Shown here: positions 10,243 through 21,323 of the stretch, piece by piece | Numbering within the stretch: position 1 is the first letter of the stretch | Layout of the letters: each line of letters opens with the position of its first letter | NCBI GenBank assembly: GCA_012064385.1 | Contig: QRDG01000531.1 | Span: 62,001 to 126,000 of the forward strand | Reading direction: 5' to 3' | DNA: 64,000 nt | Source: Puccinellia tenuiflora | Lineage: Eukaryota > Streptophyta > Magnoliopsida > Poales > Poaceae | The notes under the pieces: model-generated | What the model saw: only the letters and a program-made list of their open reading frames with translations | Databases searched by the model: none | Told to the model about the DNA's origin: nothing | Made by a program: the position numbers and the translations under genes

Positions 10243-12902
10243 TGAAAGGACACGGATGTCGCATAGAGGAGGGGTGAATAGGCGATTTAAAATTATTACA
10301 GTTAAGGCTTGAATAAATGCGGAATAAAACTAACGTTTAATTTATCAAGCCAAAACCTAAACTAGCTAGGTTCACCTATGTGCACCAACACTTATGCTAA
10401 GCAATATAATCAACTAGGTGATAGCAAGATATATGACTTTAAGCTAGATGTCTATCACAAAGTAAATAGCATAAGTAAGAAGCTCGGGATAGAAATACCG
10501 AGGCACTTGGAGACGATGATTTATCCCGAAGTTCACTTCCCAATGGAAGCTAGTCTCCGTTGGAAGCGATGCGGTGTTCACCAATGTGAAACACCGAGTA
10601 GCCTTGATATGGCACACCGTATCTCCGTTGTGTCTTACCACCAATGTGGCGAGGCACTTGTCACTATGTTGCCGTTGAGGTTGACAACTAGAACCTTTAC
10701 AAGGATGAAGCTCACTCCACAAGTTGGAGGGTCTTCACCAAATGCACCGAGCCACCAAGACTCGATGCCCAAGGCCGAGGCACACACCACAACTCAATTG
10801 GTGGCTCCCGGCAATGTCTTCGTAGCTACCAAAGCTCTGAAGCAAACAAGGTTGGGCCTCCCTCCACAACCTAATTGGAGGCTCCCAACAAATCTCGTAA
10901 GCCACCAAGACTCCGAGAAAACAAACCGTATAGGGTACCAACGTGCCCTAGAGGAACAAACTCTAGGGCACCAAAGCACCCAAGAGTAACAAGCTTCTCA
11001 ACTTCACTTTCCACGAATCACCGTGGAGAACTCAAACCGATGCAACTAATGCAATGGCAAGAACACACTAAGTGGTCAAGTTCTTCCAACCCGAATCCAA
11101 CCAAAGCAACTAATGCTTGGGAGGGATTTGAGAGGAAGAACAGGGAGAAACACCAAGAAACTCCAAAGATCTAGATCCAAAGTGTTCCCCTTACTTAGAG
11201 AAGAAATTGATTGGTGGAAACGCGGATCTAGACCTCCTCTCTCTTTTCCCTCAAAAACTAGCAAGAACTATTGGAGGGATTGAGAGATAGCAAGCTCAAA
11301 AGAATGTCAACAATGAGGGAAGAGAGCTCAAGAGGTGGGAGAAAGTTAGGGAAGAAATGGGGAAGAAGACCCCTTAAAAGGGGAGCCAAAATATGGCCGT
11401 TGGGGCCATTTTCGCGCAGCAGCCAAGGGGAGGCCGGCCTGGCCGGCCTGGCCCGGCCATGATGGCCGGCCTGGCCACAGAGGAGGCCCGGCCATACCCC
11501 CGGCCATGCTGGGCAGTCCTTCCCCCTTTTTTTTCTTTCTTTCTTTTCTTTTCTTTTTCTGCCTAGAAAACGTCCGGTACCGGAAATGCAATAACTTTTG
11601 TATCCGGACTCCGTTTTCGATAATCTTGGACTCGTTGGAATCACCACAACAAGCACTACAAGATTATGCATAAAAACATCATAGTCCAACAATATATTAT
11701 AATAACAAATGAGGAAATATTAAACCTCTTTCATGCAAACCGGAAATGCAATATCTTCCACATACGAACTCCGTTTTCGATAATCTTGGACTCGTTGGAA
11801 TCGTCACAACGAGCACTACAAGATTATGCAGAGAAACATCATTGTTCAAAAGGATATGGTAAAACCAAAGATGAAAGGTAAAACCTTTCTATTGAAAACC
11901 GGAAAACCATATCTTTTGCAAATGAAGTCCGAATGACACGAAACCACTTTTGTTGGAAAGAGGACGACAAATGCTACCCTATATCATATAAGAATATTGA
12001 AACCAAGCAAGGGAGATTTTGCTAATAAATGGAAGAGTGAAACCTTCCGCATAGATGGACTGACAAAATCTCCGACACCGAAAACTCAATAGGGAACATA
12101 TATGAGAACCGTTTTCGGTGACCTTGGGCTTGTCATGATAAGCACGACAAGCACCAATACCACACCACGATAAGAGCCAAATAGGAACTAATAAAGATGA
12201 TGCCAAGGATGCAAAGGTTTGAGCTCTCTACGACCGATACGCTAAAGCTCACTTGAGAGCCCCTCTTGATAGTACGGTTACCTATCTAAAAACCCGGTCT
12301 CCCAACTACACCGCGAGACCGGTAAAATAGAAACCCTATCAAGATCATACCTTTGCCTTGCGCATTCCACTTGAGCTAGATGATGACGATCTTGATCTAC
12401 ACTCAAATGGATCACCTTTCTTGATTTCGCTCCGCTTGGTGAAGACACGCATATTGCTCCCCCATACACCAAGATGGGAGAGACACTCTTCGACATATCT
12501 TCACATGGCCTTTATCTTGATGATGATCACCACGTGACGCCATCCACCATGGACAACATAGGATCTCCCCCATACACCAAGATGGGAGAGACGCTCTTCG
12601 ACATATCTTCACATGGCCTTTATCTTGATGATGATCACCACGTGACGCCATCCACCATGGACAACATAGGATCTTGATCAACAAATGATCTTCTTCTTCA
12701 CATGCCCCAACCTTGTACGTTGATCAACTTGCACTTAGCCTTGATCAACATATAGTCTTCTTCTTTTAGCCTTGACTCCAACATATGGAGTCAAAGCATT
12801 CCTTATGAACCAACACTGCAAATATAACTCAAAGCACACATTAGTCCATAGAGATTGTCATTAATTACCAAAACAACACATGGGGGCAACCATGCTCTTT
12901 CA
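10243..12902 (-). mobile_element. Solo LTR of a Copia-type (SIRE/Maximus-like) retrotransposon
   Basis: The block begins TGAAAGGACACGG and ends GCTCTTTCA, and is flanked by perfect GCAGG duplications (10238-10242 and 12903-12907). Its start, read in reverse, is CACCCCTCC...GTCCTTTCA, closely like the 3' end of the Copia LTR at 60737-60771 (TATTCACCCCCCTCTAGG...CCTTTCA). There is no internal domain or second LTR, so it is a solo LTR left by recombination. The empty site is preserved in the related element at 52606-52610, where GCAGG occurs once in the same surrounding sequence. The length of 2660 bp includes a 108-bp tandem duplication (12452-12672). Confidence 0.88.
12452..12672. repeat. 108-bp tandem duplication inside the solo LTR
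   Basis: The unit containing CATACACCAAGATGGGAGAG, CTCTTCGACATATC and CACGTGACGCCATCCACC occurs twice with a period of 108 bp (GATGGGAG at 12473 and 12581). The copies are almost identical. It contains a CACGTG G-box and so could influence LTR promoter activity, but that is inference. Confidence 0.85.
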
Positions 12903-14963
12903 GCAGGGATTAGTCATGTTCTAGAGCGTTTTGTTTTTTTATGAAACAGAAGTAAAACAATTTTGAGATATGCATGCTTTCGTCAACGACTTCACAACAG
13001 AGAAGCTATCTAGTCCCCCATAACAAGCAAGGCTTTTAGACTTGTGAGAGCAGCTAGTTTTTAGAGGAGCGAGTACGCTCTTCTTTCTCCTTGGTTTCAC
13101 CACTGTCCAATGTTTGAGCTGATTTGCATTGCGCGGAGGAGAATGGTGAGTTATATTTATATTTTGCTTAAGCTGCTCTCGGGTTGATTCAAGTGAAGAC
13201 GTAGTCCATCGACACCGGGTGAAAGGGGGGAAATGACCTTGCTCGTCACAAGTTATATCTAGCTCTCTACTGCTCCCTCATGAGCTTAAAAACAGAGGCA
13301 CAAAAAGGAGTATTTTGAATTTTTAAAGATAGCACACGACAAATTTACTAGGAATGGCAGGAAATACCATGCATAGGTAGATATGGTGGACTCAGCTGGC
13401 AAGATAGTTTGGCTTTGGGATTTGGATGCACGAGTGAACCATACACTCAGTACAAATTTTTGGGCTTAGCAAAGAAGGTATTTGAAGCAAACATCTAAAA
13501 TTAACCGGTAACAGAGTAGCATAAGACATTTATCAATCATAACCATAAAAGCTCCACACCGTCTCCAATGTTGACCAAACAATTTTTTTGATGGAAAGAT
13601 TAGCTTAGAGAATTAACAACTTTGAAACACCACATAGTTTCAAGTTTTTAACAATATTTCTTTACTAATCAATTCCACTCAAATAACCAGCAAGTTCAAG
13701 CATTCATCCTAATATCTCAAAACAAATGAGAAGTATCAAGTATCCACACAATGATCTACAATACTATGCAGGCTTTTCATTTCATTCCAATATCACATGA
13801 ATAGCATTTTATCGCTCTAACAAATTAAACAAGCAACCATAGCAACTCTCTAACAAATATAAGTGAAGAACAAGAGAGTTTATCATCAACAACTAGCAGC
13901 TCTAAACAAGATAAAAGCTAAAAGCGAGAGCTTACTAGCAAACAAACAGTAGCTAAGAATACTCAACAAGATATAAGCGAAGCAAAGGAGTATTCAAATG
14001 AAAAAGCGGAGCGTGTCTCTCTCCCACACAAACAAAGCAAGGATCCAACAAGCATATGACCAGCAAACAAACAAAACAAAACTGAAAGTAAAAAGATGCT
14101 CCAAGCATAGCACATAATATGTAAAGTGATAAAAACTTAGTTCAACGAAGACGACCTCATGATAGTCGATGAAGAAGAGGGGATGCCCAAGCTTAGACGC
14201 TTGATGGTTCTTGATATTCAGAGGGGTGCCATGGGAGCATCCCCAAGCTTGAGCTTTGATCCATCTTCAATTTCTTCATGTTCCTCTCCTTTGGAACTTA
14301 AAAACTCCCTTCACACAAAACTTCTCATAAACTGATTAGAGGGTTAGTGCTCATAAATTAAAAATGCACATGTGTTCAACTCAAGACATATTGCAAACAA
14401 CTTTATTGGGCATTAGCTACTGTTTAATAAACCTCAGTGTGGCACTCCTTTTCTAGAGTATCACATTTGACGATAGTAAAAGAGACGAATACAAATAAAA
14501 GCAGAATCTGTCAAAAACTGAACAGTCTGTAAAGATCGAATTGTTCGAGGCACTTCTGTAGCTCAAATCAGAAAAGTCAAACCTAACGAAAGATAGATAA
14601 AAGTATCAGGCTTGCTGTCTAAAAATTTCAGAAAAAAGATAAAATTCAGAGGATTTTTAGATTTTCGAACAGTGAAGGACAAAATTCTGTTTCTGTACAG
14701 CAAAACAACACCTCGCACTTTCAATGCGTTAGAGGCTAAACTTGGCACAACAAACCAAAAGAAAAAGATACAATGAAGTTGCTACAGAGGCAACAACTCC
14801 ATGACTCAAGAAAAACAAAAACAAACTGAAAGTAAAAGATGGGTTGCCTCCCAACAAGCGCTTTTCTTTTAAGCCTTTTAGCTAGGCATGATAATTTTAA
14901 TGATGCTCTCATAAGAATAAGAGTTGGAACGCAAAAGAGAGCATCATGAAGCAAATATCAAAC
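12903..14963. other. Internal non-coding part of the Athila-like element
   Basis: No protein-coding frame is supported. The first 300 bp (from 12903) match 52606-52900 of the second Athila-like element. The stretch near 14840-14900 (GGTTGCCTCCCAACAAGCGC) is a piece I associate with non-autonomous Triticeae-type LTR elements. Confidence 0.5.
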
Positions 14964-15581
14964 TCATTTAAGTCTAACTCTCTTCCTATGCATAGGCATC
15001 TTATAAGAAAATAAATCATTGGGGCATAAAGCATTAATCATAGGAAGGCAAAGCAAGTGCAACATTAAAACCTTCAACATAAAGAGGGGAAACTTCATAA
15101 GATGAAAATTTATATAACCACACGTCCCTGTCTCATAATAACTTTCAGTAGAATCATAAGAAAACTCAATAACATAAACATCACATAAAGCATTTTTCTC
15201 ATGATTCACATGCATAAAAGTATTATTATTACTCTCCACATAAGTAAAATCTTTCTCATTAGTATTAGTGGGAGTAACACAATCATAATCATCATTGTAA
15301 TCATCATAAATAGGAGGAATATCATAATCATAATAAACTTTGTCCTCAATAGTAGGTGGACTGAAAATATCACATTCATCATTATAATCATCATATATAG
15401 GAGGCATAGTATCATCAAAGCAAATTTCCTCCTCAAAACTTGGGGGACTAAACAGATCATATTCATTAAAACCGGCATCCCCAAACTTGCAATTTTCCAT
15501 AGCATTAGCAACAATGGCATTCAAAGAAATCATACTAATAACATTGCTACTAGCATGATTGTTATGCAAATAAAGTTCCAT
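14964..15581 (-). CDS. Acidic ORF next to the PBS of the non-autonomous element
   Basis: An open frame of 205 codons starts about 170 nt downstream of the primer binding site, where gag would be. The N-terminal half contains three related acidic modules (FSPPSFEEEICFDDTMPPIYDDYND, then FSPPTIEDKVYYDYDIPPIY..., then a partial one) in tandem. A hydrophobic stretch (FPLFMLKVLMLHLLCLP) comes near the end, followed by a basic tail. No zinc knuckle or known gag fold is visible. It may be a degenerate gag or a protein specific to these elements. It is not a host gene, since it sits entirely inside the transposon. Confidence 0.45.
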   Translation of the reverse strand: MELYLHNNHASSNVISMISLNAIVANAMENCKFGDAGFNEYDLFSPPSFEEEICFDDTMPPIYDDYNDECDIFSPPTIEDKVYYDYDIPPIYDDYNDDYDCVTPTNTNEKDFTYVESNNNTFMHVNHEKNALCDVYVIEFSYDSTESYYETGTCGYINFHLMKFPLFMLKVLMLHLLCLPMINALCPNDLFSYKMPMHRKRVRLK

Positions 15582-15748
15582 AGGTTTTTAATTTTCTCTT
15601 CAAAATCATCATGACCAATTTCAAGATAAAGTTTATAAAGCTCTCTCATTTTGTTGTTGTTTTCCATTAAGCCTAACTACTGAAATAAAAACAAGAAACA
15701 AAAAGATTTAATTGCAAGATCTAAAGAAGATACCTTCAAGCGCTCACC

Positions 15749-15766
15749 TCCCCGGCAATGGCGCCA
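15749..15766 (-). other. Primer binding site of the 8234-17279 element
   Basis: The minus strand reads TGGCGCCATTGCCGGGGA, ten bases inside the LTR end at 15777. This is one base from the TGGCGCCGTTGCCGGGGA word that I associate with Athila-type elements, usually assigned to tRNA-Asp priming. It fixes the element's direction. Confidence 0.85.
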
Positions 15767-15776
15767 GAAATTAGCT

Positions 15777-17279
15777 TGATGTCTACTACACACTTCTATT
15801 CTTGTAGACTTGTTGGGCCTCCAAGCGCAGAGGTTTGTAGGACAGCGGAAAATTTCCCTTAAGTGAGTAACCCAAGGTTTATCGAATCCACGGGAGGTAG
15901 AGGTCAAAGATATCCCTCTCAAGCAACCCTGAAATTAAGATACAAGAAGTCTCTTGTGTCCCCAACACAACTAATACAATTGTCAGTTGTATAGGTGCAC
16001 TAGTTCGGCGAAGAGATGGTAAAATGCAAGTGATATGGATGGTAAAAGGTGATTTTGTAATTCTGTAATAAAAATGGCAGCAAGCAAATAAGTGACTAAA
16101 AACGGTGTATCAATGCTTGGAAACAAGGCCTAGGCTTCATACTTTCACTAGTGACTACTCTCAACATCATTAACATAATTAAACACATGATAGTTCCCAC
16201 AAAAATACATGCGTGGTAGACGTTAGTCGGAGATCATTCTTTTGTGGATCAAATAGGATGAGGATTGCATAGGGCTACGAAAAGCACACCTTAAAGTTCG
16301 TATTCCACATCTATGGACACTTCATGCTGTCACTATTCGCATCCAAAGATAGTACTAACAAACACCACAACCTATTTCTTAAATAGTCTATTTCTTCAAT
16401 AACACAAGCATCAAGAAACCTCATGAACTATTCAATCCAACAAATAAAGAACAAACTCATGATGAAGATCCTTCCAATCTATTATCCATAGAGTCACACA
16501 CGGCACCCATCCTGTCACCGAGGTACCATGATCGCAACGGTGGCTCCGGAAATTGTACTAAATAACACCACTTGAGCAACATCATATCCATTACACATAG
16601 GGAAACATCATGTATTCAACTACACTAACAAAGCTCATGATCACAACGAAGATCACATCATGGGAGAGAGAGAGATAACCACATAGCTACTTGTATAAGC
16701 CTCAGCCCCGGTGAGGGACTACTCCCTCCTCATCGCGGGAAGCAATGGTGTCGATGGAGATGGCTCCGGCGGTCGATCCCCCCTCCGGCAGGGTGCCGGA
16801 ACAGGATAAATCTGACCCCCGAAACTTGTCGGCGATGGCAGCGGAGCTCTGTTGCGTATTTGGGAAAATCCTTCGGGGGTTAGGGTTTTTTCGTGGGGGA
16901 TGATTTTATAGGCGTCGGAGGCGGCCGAGGGGGTGCCCACAGGGCAGGGGCGGGTCCCACCCGCGGGCTGCCCTAGGGCCGCGGCAGGGGGGCGCCCCTG
17001 GCCTGTGGGTGGCCCCCCAGGTCGCCTTTTTTGGCTCCGGTCTTCATTTGTCCAATAAAAAATCCCCGTAAATTTTCATTCAATTCCGAGAATATTTCCA
17101 GAAGTAACTTTCTGCAACAAAAACATGACAAAAACAGGGAACTGGCACTGGGCATCTTGTCAATAGGTTAGTCCGACAAAATGCATAAAAATGATCTAAT
17201 ATGATAGTAAAAACATGTGACAACATCACAAAACTAGCATGGATCACTCAAAAATAATAGATACGTTTGAGACGTATCA
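15777..17279 (-). repeat. 5' LTR of the 8234-17279 element
   Basis: 1503 bp, with the same termini as the 3' LTR. Differences from the partner visible by eye include GGGCCTCC for GGGTCTCC near the TG end and an extra GAGA in the repeat at 16665-16675. Near identity of the pair points to a fairly young insertion. Confidence 0.92.
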
Positions 17280-17609
17280 AGGTGACCGTGAGCAACTTGA
17301 GGGCGACGCCGCCACGAACTTCAGTGAGGCGAAACATCACCGGAGAGCCCCATGGGAGGTGGGAAAAGCCGACGGTGAGGAAGTCGCGGGCAAGCTCGAC
17401 GGGCCCCCGGAACCTGGATTGTGCCCACACATGGAGCGTGCTCTCCATGAGGACGTCCGGCGGGTAGCGCCGCTCCGGCACGGTAGGCGGACGAAGGAAG
17501 GTCGGTCCGTTGAACTGCATCTTCACGGTGGTGCTTGGGGATCTCTGGCTTCGGTGGGAGAGGAAGAGGGTGGAAAGCTCTGGCTTGGGTGGGAGAGGAA
17601 GAGGGCGTG

Positions 17610-18125
17610 CGTGGTGTGCTTAAATAGGCTAGAACGGTGCTTAGGGTTTCAAGAAATGAGGAGGCACGCGTGTGTATCCAAGGCGTGTATCTGTTGCCGT
17701 TTCACATTGCAATGAGGGGGCATGGTATCTGAATCACTGCGACATCTGAATCAAGCGGTGCATCTGAATCGGCATGGCGAGTCAACGAGGCGCGCATGCA
17801 TGCAAACGCCGTTGGTTCCCATGCATTCATGCCGACGTGGTCGCATCCCGCACCGCTCATGAATGCATGCTAACCTCTAAAAGGCTGAGATGAGAGGCTG
17901 AGACGAGCGTGTTGCAGAACGGACACGGCCCAACGGTCCATCTAGCGTGCCCAGTCGGAACCCAATCCGTGTTGAGAAAAAAATTAGTCCAGCCAATCAG
18001 ATTGCAGCATGAGGCCTCTTGCGGATCGCGCAGGTTCCTTCTAGAAGGTTGGATCAGACGGCTAGATTTTCCTTCTAGAAGGCTTGGGTTAGATCGGATG
18101 GTACCCGCAGATTCCTTCTAGAAGG
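17610..18125 (-). promoter_or_regulatory. Upstream region of the split host gene: TATA, RY motifs, TTCTAGAA palindromes
   Basis: On the minus strand CCTATTTAAG (17628-17619) is a TATA-type core about 100 bp upstream of the ATG. RY-type CATGCA/TGCATG words lie at 17795-17802 (CATGCATG), 17820-17825 and 17864-17869. Three identical perfect palindromes CCTTCTAGAAGG lie at 18037-18048, 18071-18082 and 18114-18125; each contains TTCTAGAA, the inverted nTTCnnGAAn arrangement of heat-shock elements. RY motifs are known binding sites of B3 factors in seed genes. Seed or stress expression of the former gene is inference. Confidence 0.45.
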
Positions 18126-18129
18126 CTGC

Positions 18130-19465
18130 GGTTTGACCGATATTTGAAATGAGCATAAAAAATCAAAAAACCTGCACACATAGTCTCCTTATGACATATA
18201 CTAACGATTCAAGTTGATAAAGAAGGTTAATATACATTTAAACGAGAAATTCATGTAGCTAATGTGATATCTCAAACTATGTCATATGAAATCAAGGGAA
18301 GTGGTTTTGGATTTGCAACATGAAATTTTCAAAAACCTCACCAAAGCTTCATTTTTGAGTGACTAAGAAGGATCCAGGCTTAGTTTTTCATTTTCATGTT
18401 TTAAACTTGTTTAAATGTTGGTCAAACTTAGGTTTGACCGATTTCAAAATAAGCATAAAAAATTCAAAAAAATCAAAAAATTGAAAAACCTGCGCACATT
18501 GTCTTCATATGTCATATACTAACGACTCAAGTTGATAAACAAGGTCTGCATACATTCAAAACGAAAAAATGCATGTATGTAGTGTGATATCTGAAAACTC
18601 AAACTATGAAGTCTAAGGCTGAAGAGAAGTGGTTTTGGATTTGCAACATGAAATTTTCAAAAACCTCACCAAAGCTTCATTTTTGAGTGACTAAGAAGGA
18701 TCCAGGCTTAGTTTTCATTTTCATGTTTTAAACTTGTTTAAATGTTGGTCAAACTTAGGTTTGACCGATTTCAAAATAAGCATAAAAAATTCAAAAAAAA
18801 TCAAACAATTGAAAAACATGCGCACATTGTCTTCATATGTCATATACTAAACAAGGTCTGTATACATTCAAAATGAAAAATGCATGTATGTAGTGTGATA
18901 TGTGAAAACTCAGACTATGAAGTCTAAGGTTGAAGAGAAGTGGTTTTGGATTTGCAACATGAAATTTTCAAAAACCCCACCAAAACTTCATTTTTGAGTG
19001 ACTAAGAAGGATCCAGGCTTAGTTTTTCATTTTCAAGTTTTAAACTTGTTTAAATGTTGGTCAAACTTAGGTTTGACCGATTTCAAAATAACCATAAAAT
19101 TTTCAAAAAAATAAAAAACCTGCGCACATTGTCTTCATATGTCATATACTAACGACTCAAGTTGATAAACAAGGTCTGCATACTTTCAAAACAAAAAATG
19201 CATGTATGTAGTGTGATATCTGAAAACTCAAACTATGAAGTCTTAGGTTGAAGAGAAGTGGTTTTGGATTTGCAACATGAAATTTTCAAAAACCTCACCA
19301 AAGCTTCATTTTTGAGTGACTAAGAAGTATCCAGGCTTAGTTTTTCATTTTCATGTTTTAAACTTGTTAAAATGTTGGTCAAACTTAGGTTTGACCGATT
19401 TCAAAATAAGCATAAAAAATTCAAAAAAAATCAAAAAATTGAAAAACCTGCGCACATTGTCTTTA
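18130..19465. repeat. Tandem array of about 300-330 bp monomers
   Basis: The marker word GGTTTGACCGAT recurs at 18130 (variant), 18431, 18758, 19070 and 19388, giving monomers of 301, 327, 312 and 318 bp plus a partial fifth. Every unit carries AACCTGC(G)CACAT, a GTCATATACTAA word, TAGTGTGATAT, GTGGTTTTGGATTTGCAACA, CTTCATTTTTGAGTGACTAA and GATCCAGGCTTAG. Differences are mostly single bases and short A-run changes, with one internal deletion near 18849. AT-rich and without coding frames. It behaves like a small local satellite. Confidence 0.85.
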
Positions 19466-20123
19466 TATATAGAATAGATGTGTAGGAACCTTATTTGGTT
19501 GATTTAGACAAGGTCAAAAAAACATTGCTTAGGAATGAGGCCGTTTACCCTACCTTTTGTGCTCCTTTTTAGAACATTTTTCATAAAAGTGAGTTTACTT
19601 CGCAAAAGGGCTCGGATTTTGACAAGATTCAACAGGTCCCACATCATTCAATAGAAATGCAACATCATACATAATGTTTCATAGAAATACAACATCATTT
19701 ATAATGTTTCATAGAATCATTTGGTGCTCTTGGTGCTCCTCATGCTTCTTGCCACCATTTTGCTCCTTGTGATCCTTGTGCTACTTGCCACCATTTTGCT
19801 CCTTGTAATCCTTGTGCTCACTGCTTCTTCTCTTCTCCTCTTGGTTGTCGGTACCTTGACTGTCTTCTTCGAACAGACCACAGAGCTGTACAAAACATAA
19901 AGGGTAGTGAGATCATGTCAAGTGATAAATGTACACTAGCATTGGCAATATTTACATACTAGCAGAAAACTCACAACCACAGAAGATTTGTCACATCTTT
20001 GGAGCATCATTTTCAGCATCTTTGGAGCATCATTGGATCATCGTCAAAATAATTGTTTGGATCATCGTTAAAATCATGCGGCTGCTGACCATCATTTGGA
20101 TCATCATCCGAATCATGCGACTT
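19466..20123. other. 3' flank of the Mutator-like transposase
   Basis: No independent gene is visible. Short repeats occur: AACATCATNNATAATGTTTCATAGAA twice (about 19660-19710) and TGCTCCTTGTNATCCTTGTGCT twice (19759-19812). The end of the Mutator-like element should lie here, but I could not identify its terminal inverted repeat. Confidence 0.35.
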
Positions 20124-20660
20124 CTAACCATCATTTTCATCATCAGAATCATGCGACTTCTGACCATCATTTTCATCATCTGCTGCATCCGGCTGCTGAC
20201 CAAGATTTTCATCAAAACTCTCTCCGAATGTTGGATCTACTACGTTAAAACAATACTTACAGAAATGACCAGACCCACCACACCTTGTGCACTTACGCAT
20301 CCTCGCTCCAAGTCCATCTCCTTCGCTGCGATGTTTGAACCGACTCTTCCTCAGTCTACCTGCTACTCTCTTCAGAACTGGAGCGCAAAGCTTGAATCCA
20401 TGGTCCACTCAGTCCCATTGTTGTTTTCCCTCCAAAGCAGGAAAGGCATGTGCATATGTGGCTTTGAAACTTGCAACAGAGTAGTACTCATGCACATACT
20501 GTTGTATGTTCCCTGCTGGACCTGAGAGAGAAGTGATGAAAAACAACGCATGAATGCATGGCAACCCAGTTACCTGCCATTGCCAACAACTGCAAGTTCT
20601 AGCTTCTAAATCCACTGGATATCTCCAGTCTCTCTTCTCTTTATCCAATACTGATACCTC

Positions 20661-20661
20661 N
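20661..20661. other. Ambiguous base (N)
   Basis: The only N in the window. It lies at the edge between the SWIM-domain exon of the mudrA pseudogene and the inserted two-gene segment, so it may mark a difficult junction. Confidence 0.99.
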
Positions 20662-20686
20662 AGTGCAAGTGCACTATATTGATTTG

Positions 20687-21323
20687 TTACAGATGAAAAT
20701 AACTGCTTTCACACTGGCAGTATCTCCGTTTCTGTTTGGAGATTGCCAACTTTGCGTAAAAAAAATATCCTACCAACAAACAGACAGTACCGCAAATGCC
20801 AAAAAAAAATCCATTTTCTTCTCCCGAGTCATAGTATAGCTCAGTGCAGAGGCCAACAGTTGTCATCGTATGAAGCACATAAGCCGTCGCTTTGCTTCTT
20901 GCTTTATGTTGCGCTTCATTTGTCGGATCACACGCTTCCATGGTGTACCACATTTGCAGCCACATTGACGCCGTTGCTGCAGCTGCAAACAGCAGTACCT
21001 TGACGCTTGGTTCAACCGTCGCTGCAATGATAAACGCTGTAGTGACTATAATTGATAGCCCCGCTAAAAATGAAACTTTGCCCATCTGTTCAAAATAAAT
21101 GTGATCGGCTTTAGTCCACCTTGCGAATTAAAAAAAATTGGAGCATAATACTTATTGGGATGAAAAGATATTTTCTTACCTTTTTCCTTTGAACGATTTT
21201 GCCCTCCTCCTCTGGATATTCTTCGCACTCTATTTCCTCGGTTTCTCCTGCACGACTAGAATGGTTCTTTCCACCATTGAGTCTCGCTCTTTTTAACGCG
21301 GAAGGTTGCTCTGATCCCCCCAT
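20687..21323 (-). CDS. Four-helix membrane protein of unknown family, within the Mutator-like locus
   Basis: Two exons, 21323-21180 and 21085-20687, with a 94-bp GT-AG intron (AAAAAG|GTAAGA ... GAACAG|ATG), encode 180 residues. The first exon is hydrophilic, with a basic patch (ALKRARLNGGK) and an acidic one (ETEEIECEEYPEEEG). The second has four hydrophobic segments (FLAGLSIIVTTAFIIAATV; VLLFAAAATASMWLQMWYTM; YVLHTMTTVGLCTELYY; FFFGICGTVCLLVGYFFYAK) and a basic tail, so it should be an integral membrane protein. I do not recognise it. It is divergent from the RPA32-like gene, with 409 bp between start codons, and may share a bidirectional promoter. The start at 21323 is chosen because the frame further upstream runs into low-complexity poly-G; an earlier start is possible. 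Confidence 0.55.

Larger units (their letters stand above)
8234..17279 (-). mobile_element. Non-autonomous Athila-like LTR retrotransposon (9.0 kb, with a nested solo LTR)
   Basis: Two near-identical LTRs (8234-9737 and 15777-17279) bound the element. It is flanked by a perfect 5-bp target duplication AGGTG at 8229-8233 and 17280-17284. The primer binding site lies just inside the high-coordinate LTR, so the element is transcribed on the minus strand. The internal region (9738-15776) shows no protease, reverse transcriptase or integrase, only one acidic open frame near the PBS. It is therefore a LARD-like non-autonomous member that would depend on a relative for mobility. The Athila assignment rests on the PBS word and on internal similarity to the element at 45.5-59.4 kb, which has an Athila-like integrase. 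Confidence 0.9.
8077..17520 (-). pseudogene. Small unrecognised host gene, split by a retrotransposon and carrying a stop
   Basis: The gene starts at the ATG at 17520 (MQFNGPTFLRPP...) and reads without a break to the AGGTG target duplication at 17280-17284. Removing the element (8234-17279) and one AGGTG copy continues the same frame exactly at 8228 (TVTFTNPFDVYALLGQVF). The joined frame has 131 codons in all. A TGA (8181-8179, codon 97) interrupts it; the following 33 codons still look like protein (SIFFTTYNIYTND...) and end at TGA 8079-8077. So it has two lesions: the insertion and an in-frame stop. I do not recognise the family; there are no membrane segments or signal peptide. A TATA box lies about 100 bp upstream of the ATG (17628-17619). 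The tracts at 17543-17573 and 17578-17608 in the leader are a direct duplication. An alternative is that GTGAGG at the TGA is a splice donor, but no acceptor is evident. Confidence 0.6.

Noticed and set aside
11258..11692. Open frames on both strands inside the solo LTR
   Set aside because: They lie in GGCCGGCCTGGCC and TTTCTTTC low-complexity sequence of an LTR and have no domain.
17239..17715. Plus-strand frame of 158 codons
   Set aside because: It starts inside the LTR and crosses into the antisense of the split host gene; the minus-strand frame, which joins exactly across the target duplication, is the real one.
20030..20215. Separate gene of Met/Arg repeats
   Set aside because: It is the wrong-frame reading of the acidic repeat (DDENDGQKSHDS) at the C-terminus of the mudrA pseudogene.
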